Shown in pieces: positions 60,929-64,000 of a stretch of DNA of 64,000 nt (positions are counted from its first letter, which is position 1; each line of letters opens with the position of its first letter). The stretch comes from Mycetocola spongiae. GTDB lineage: Bacteria; Actinomycetota; Actinomycetes; Actinomycetales; Microbacteriaceae. Position numbers and translations under genes: made by a program. The stretch covers positions 1,364,001-1,428,000 of the forward strand of contig NZ_CP080203.1 in NCBI RefSeq assembly GCF_020424085.1, given 5' to 3'. The notes below the pieces were generated by a model, which was not told the DNA's origin, made no database searches, and worked only from the letters and a program-made list of their open reading frames with translations.

Positions 60929-61630
60929 ATGACCTCGGTCACCAAATCCGCGCTGGTTGTGCGCGGCGGCTGGGACGGACATCAGCCCGTCGAAGCCACC
61001 GATCTATTCATCCCGTTCCTGGAGGAAAACGGCTATAGCGTGCGGGTGGAGGAGTCCACCGCCGTCTATGCCGATGCCGACTATATGGCGGGCGTGGACC
61101 TGATCCTGCAGTGCAACACCATGACCACGATCGAAAAGGCCGAGTTTGAGGGCCTGCGGGCGGCCGTGGAGGCCGGTACCGGCCTGGGCGGCTGGCACGG
61201 GGGAATCGCCGATTCCTACCGCAATAACTCCGATTACCTGCACCTGATCGGTGGCCAGTTTGCGTGCCACCCCGGGAAGTCCCCCGAGGAGCTCACGGGC
61301 GAGCAGGCGGATAACTATATGCCGCATACGATCAATATCCTGCCCGAGGCGAGTGAGCACCCGATCGTGGCCGGCCTCTCGGATTTTGATCTTATCAGCG
61401 AGCAGTACTGGGTACTGACCGATGACTATATCGACGTGCTGGCGACCACCACGCAGGCCGTGCGTCCCTGGGATGCCTGGAACCGCCCGGTGACCTCCCC
61501 CGCGATCTGGACGCGTTCCTGGGGCAAGGGACGCATCTTCGTCTCGACCCCGGGGCACCGCGTGGAGATCCTCGAGGACCCCAATGTGCGCACGATCATC
61601 GAGCGTGGCCTGCTGTGGGCGAGCCGCTGA
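60929..61630 (+). CDS. ThuA-like protein (trehalose utilisation family)
   Basis: A 233-residue ThuA domain protein with a class I glutamine-amidotransferase-like fold: SALVVRGGWDGHQPVEATDLFIPFL, GVDLILQCNTMT, GTGLGGWHGGIADSYRNNSDYLHLIGGQFACHPG and SPAIWTRSWGKGRIFVSTPGHR. In rhizobia ThuA acts with the Gfo/Idh protein ThuB in trehalose and related disaccharide use through 3-keto sugars. Its two neighbours are both Gfo/Idh proteins, which fits that scheme. AAAGAAAG precedes the ATG; the stop overlaps the next ATG (TGATG). Confidence 0.88.
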   Translation: MTSVTKSALVVRGGWDGHQPVEATDLFIPFLEENGYSVRVEESTAVYADADYMAGVDLILQCNTMTTIEKAEFEGLRAAVEAGTGLGGWHGGIADSYRNNSDYLHLIGGQFACHPGKSPEELTGEQADNYMPHTINILPEASEHPIVAGLSDFDLISEQYWVLTDDYIDVLATTTQAVRPWDAWNRPVTSPAIWTRSWGKGRIFVSTPGHRVEILEDPNVRTIIERGLLWASR

Positions 61631-62757
61631 TGGGCGCGCCGCTGCGCGTGGGTATGGTGGGCGCGGGAGCCATCGCCCAGCAGTATCTGAACACGTTCCC
61701 GCACCTGGATCACGTCACGCTTGTGGCCGTGGCCGACCTGGATCACGAACGGGCCGAGACCGTGGCCCGCTCGGTGGATGAGACCATCCCCGGCGTGCGC
61801 GCACTCGGCGTGGACGAGCTGATCGCCGATCCCGATGTGGACATCGTGCTGAACCTTACGATTCCGCGCGCCCACGCCCCGATCGCCCTGCAGGCGATTG
61901 CCGCGGGCAAGCACGTCTATGGCGAAAAGCCGCTCACGGCCACCGTGGCCGAGGGCGTTGAGGTGCTCGCCGCGGCGCAGGCCGCGGGGGTGCGCGTGGG
62001 ATGCGCCCCGGATACCGTGCTGGGTACCGGTGTGCAGACCGCCCGCCGGGCGGTGGATGACGGCCTGATCGGTCGCCCGATCTCCGCCTCGGCCACGATG
62101 GTCACCCCCGGCCACGAACGCTGGCACCCCAACCCGGACTTTTATTATGTGCCCGGCGGCGGCCCGCTGCTGGACATGGGCCCGTATTATGTCACCGCCC
62201 TGGTGACCCTGCTGGGTCCCGTGGTCTCGGTGATCGGCGCGGCCAGCCATACCCGCAGCGAGCGCGAGATCAAAACCGGTCCGCGCGCGGGCGAGAAGAT
62301 TCCGGTGACCACAGATTCCCATGTCACGGGCATCCTCACCCACGCCTCGGGTGCGCTCTCGACGCTGTTTATGAGCTTCGATGCGGCCGCGACCCGCTCC
62401 TCAAATATCGAGGTGCACGGGGAAAATGCCTCGCTCATCGTGCCCGATCCCAACCATTTTGCGGGGGATGTCTCGATCCGCGAGATCGGTGCCGAGGACT
62501 GGAGTGTGCTGCCGGTCTCGGCCGGTTATGTGGACGCCTCGCGCGGGGTGGGCCTCGAGGATCTCGCGGTGGCCGCGGCCGAGAACCGCCCGCACCGGGC
62601 CGGTGCCGAGCTGGCCCTACACGCCCTGGAAATCATGGAATCGGTGCTTCTCTCGGCCCAGTCAGGTACGGGCGTGAGCATCGCCTCCACGGTCGAGCGC
62701 CCGGAGGCCGTGGACCTGAATACCTCGGTATCCCCGGCCCCGGTGGCCTCCGCCTAG
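61630..62757 (+). CDS. Gfo/Idh/MocA family oxidoreductase, second copy
   Basis: A 375-residue dehydrogenase-like protein distinct from the first copy. Motifs: LRVGMVGAGAIAQQYLNTF, DIVLNLTIPRAHAPIALQAIAAGKHVYGEKPLTAT (EKP), and FYYVPGGGPLLDMGPYYVTALVTLLGP, the DMGPYY form of the catalytic segment. The ATG at 61630 overlaps the thuA stop by one base. It is the last gene of the LacI operon. Two such enzymes in one pathway suggest successive oxidation and reduction, for example through a 3-keto intermediate. Confidence 0.9.
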   Translation: MGAPLRVGMVGAGAIAQQYLNTFPHLDHVTLVAVADLDHERAETVARSVDETIPGVRALGVDELIADPDVDIVLNLTIPRAHAPIALQAIAAGKHVYGEKPLTATVAEGVEVLAAAQAAGVRVGCAPDTVLGTGVQTARRAVDDGLIGRPISASATMVTPGHERWHPNPDFYYVPGGGPLLDMGPYYVTALVTLLGPVVSVIGAASHTRSEREIKTGPRAGEKIPVTTDSHVTGILTHASGALSTLFMSFDAAATRSSNIEVHGENASLIVPDPNHFAGDVSIREIGAEDWSVLPVSAGYVDASRGVGLEDLAVAAAENRPHRAGAELALHALEIMESVLLSAQSGTGVSIASTVERPEAVDLNTSVSPAPVASA

Positions 62758-62771
62758 CATCACCTCCCCCG

Positions 62772-62825
62772 CCGCCCCGGCGGGCCCGGCCGCTCCTTCG
62801 GCCGGGCCCACCGGGGCGGTTTTTT
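62772..62825 (+). terminator. Intrinsic terminator of the LacI-controlled operon
   Basis: Arms 62772-62792 and 62799-62819 pair over 20 bp with one mismatch (62781/62810), six-base loop, then TTTTTT. The 260 bases from here to the GntR promoter hold no recognisable gene. Confidence 0.93.
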
Positions 62826-63086
62826 GGATTTTCCCTCCCGCCTGCCCGCGGATTGACCCCCGCGCGGGCCCCAATTTTGCCCCCTCTGCGGGGGCCAACT
62901 CGCGCGCGGACCGCCATCGGATTCGCCCCGGATACGCGGCGATTCATCCCAATCTGCGCCATCAAAATATCCACCAAAATTACGCGCTCATCTGGCCCTT
63001 CCCCCCACCCCCGCGCCGCGCACAACCGGCCACCCGGGCGCCGTTGCGACATACGCAACGGGCCATCCGCGGGGTGCCATCCGTGG

Positions 63087-63146
63087 TTGACACGGGGAAC
63101 CCGCGTGGGTTAGATTCACCTCACTGTTTACTGTTTACCGTAAACA
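63087..63146 (+). promoter_or_regulatory. Promoter and palindromic operator of the GntR gene
   Basis: TTGACA (63087-63092), a 17-base spacer and TTAGAT (63110-63115) form the best promoter in the window. TGTTTACCGTAAACA (63132-63146), a perfect palindrome around a central C, lies just after the expected start point and is preceded by a second CTGTTTA (63124-63130). This is a typical FadR/GntR-class self-repression site. Confidence 0.75.
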
Positions 63147-63158
63147 CGAGAGGAATCA

Positions 63159-63818
63159 ATGATGCAACCTCTGCTCCCGCAGCGGCCCGTAGGACTCGGC
63201 AACCAGATCGCCGATGTGCTCCGCCGACAGATCGTCACCCAGGAACGCGCCGCCGGCTCGCTGCTGGTTGAGGAAAAACTCGCGGCCGATTTTTCGGTCA
63301 GCCGCGGCCCCATCCGCGATGCCATCCGCATCCTCACCCAGGAGGGCCTCGTGACCACCGCCGGGCGCAGCGCCAGCGTCGTGGGCCTGCACGCCGGGGA
63401 TATCGACGAGCTATTCACGCTGCGCACCTCGCTGGAGCAGCTGGCCATGAAAACCGCGCTGCGCGATAACGCGGCCGGGCTCGCCGCGGCCCTCGAACAG
63501 GCCCTCGCCGCGATGACCGCCGCGGTGACCGCCGGGGACCCCGACGCGTTCACCCGCGCCGACCTCCAGTTCCACAGCGCCTCCTTCGCCGCGAGTGGCC
63601 ACCGCCGCCTCGGCGATGTCTGGTCGCAATATCAGCCCACGATCGAAAACCTCCTGCTGGTGGCCAACCTCGACCACGTGGACCTGGCCCCCTCCCTGCA
63701 GAGCCACCTCGAGCTGCGCGACCTGATCGCCGCGGGCTCCCCCGACCTGGTGTGTTCCGAGATCGAGACCCACCTCAATAACTCTCGCGTGCGCGTGCGC
63801 CGCGAGTACGCCGACTAA
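63159..63818 (+). CDS. GntR-family regulator, FadR/FCD subgroup
   Basis: A 219-residue regulator. The winged HTH at residues about 8-75 (LGNQIADVLRRQIVTQERAAGSLLVEEKLAADFSVSRGPIRDAIRILTQEGLVTTAGRSASVV) is followed by an all-helical FCD ligand domain (DIDELFTLRTSLEQLAMKTAL; DLQFHSASFAASGHRRLGDVW; HLELRDLIAAGSPDL) with the Asp and His residues that bind a metal and a carboxylate or sugar acid. GAGAGGA lies about five bases before the ATG. It probably controls the lipoprotein gene that follows and itself, through the palindrome upstream. Confidence 0.92.
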   Translation: MMQPLLPQRPVGLGNQIADVLRRQIVTQERAAGSLLVEEKLAADFSVSRGPIRDAIRILTQEGLVTTAGRSASVVGLHAGDIDELFTLRTSLEQLAMKTALRDNAAGLAAALEQALAAMTAAVTAGDPDAFTRADLQFHSASFAASGHRRLGDVWSQYQPTIENLLLVANLDHVDLAPSLQSHLELRDLIAAGSPDLVCSEIETHLNNSRVRVRREYAD

Positions 63819-63893
63819 CCGGCACGCTTTTCCCCCACGGGCACCGTCCCACAGCACCACCCCTAGCACACCGACGTGAAAGGTATTTCCCTC

Positions 63894-64000
63894 ATGAAGA
63901 TCATGAAGCCCCTGTCCCTCGTGGCCATCGCCGCGCTCGCCCTGACCGCAAGCGGCTGCGCCAACCGCGGCGGCGAGACCACCTCCTCCGAGGACTTCCC
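63894..64000 (+). CDS. Lipoprotein N-terminus, probable ABC substrate-binding protein (cut by window end)
   Basis: The first 35 residues of a gene running beyond the window. MKIMKPLSLVAIAALALTASGC is a lipoprotein signal with lipobox TASGC, then a polar linker (ANRGGETTSSEDF). GAAAGG lies ten bases before the ATG; an in-frame ATG nine bases later is an alternative. Its position after a GntR/FCD gene suggests a solute-binding protein of an importer, which cannot be proved from this much sequence. Confidence 0.65.
   Translation, partial: MKIMKPLSLVAIAALALTASGCANRGGETTSSEDF

Noticed and set aside
62858-62898. GGCCCC/GGGGCC inverted repeat after the LacI operon
   Set aside because: Six-base arms 18 bases apart are expected by chance in such GC-rich DNA, and a far better terminator lies just before it.

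Overview
This 64 kb window is a high-GC chromosomal segment of an actinobacterium. A WhiB1/WblE regulator, a SigR-RsrA mycothiol-type redox switch and the fused Kgd 2-oxoglutarate enzyme all point there. Frequent GAT/AAT/TAT codons in an otherwise GC-rich genome and many genes that appear to be transcribed without a leader suggest Micrococcales, perhaps Microbacteriaceae; that family assignment is inference. No rRNA, tRNA, CRISPR array, phage or insertion sequence was seen.

Layout. 1-6.1 kb: a minus-strand run (phosphoribosyltransferase, S51-like protein without its serine, ung, acetyltransferase, truncated amidase), an MFS exporter, then a dehydrogenase/acetyltransferase pair. 6.2-9.5 kb: methionine genes metY and metX around one membrane-anchored protein. 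9.5-12.6 kb: histidine kinase, kinase-like membrane protein and LuxR-type response regulator. 12.7-18.8 kb: MFS transporter, alpha/beta hydrolase, thiamine-binding protein, GT87-like membrane protein, HAD phosphatase, Old Yellow Enzyme. 19-23.4 kb: a 1487-residue surface protein. 23.8-27.1 kb: a four-gene cassette that looks like a type VII-secreted lipase-like effector with a small partner and two near-identical lipoproteins. 27-36.6 kb: an oxidoreductase, two CBS-domain membrane proteins, kgd and a Na+/H+ antiporter.

36.6-47.4 kb is a minus-strand catabolic block: ROK regulator, M81 (MlrC-like) metallopeptidase, CutC-like protein, complete Dpp-type ABC importer and ROK sugar kinase. An 11-base motif is shared by two of its promoters. 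It suggests uptake and breakdown of a small amino-sugar or peptide conjugate. 47.9-53.6 kb is housekeeping: rsrA-sigR, aroA-rsgA, a decayed MFS gene, bcp, a small membrane protein and whiB1.

53.9-62.8 kb is a LacI-controlled sugar or polyol locus: polyol dehydrogenase, LacI repressor, binding protein, two permeases, two Gfo/Idh/MocA dehydrogenases and ThuA. It has no ATPase gene, so it probably uses a shared one. Identical 12-base operator cores lie in front of lacI and the binding-protein gene. The window ends with a GntR/FCD regulator, whose promoter carries a perfect palindrome, and the start of a lipoprotein gene.

Start sites fall into two clear groups: genes with a Shine-Dalgarno sequence, and at least eleven genes whose start codon lies 6-7 bases after a TANNNT -10 element, as expected for leaderless mRNA. 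All calls rest on reading the sequence alone; no database search was run.
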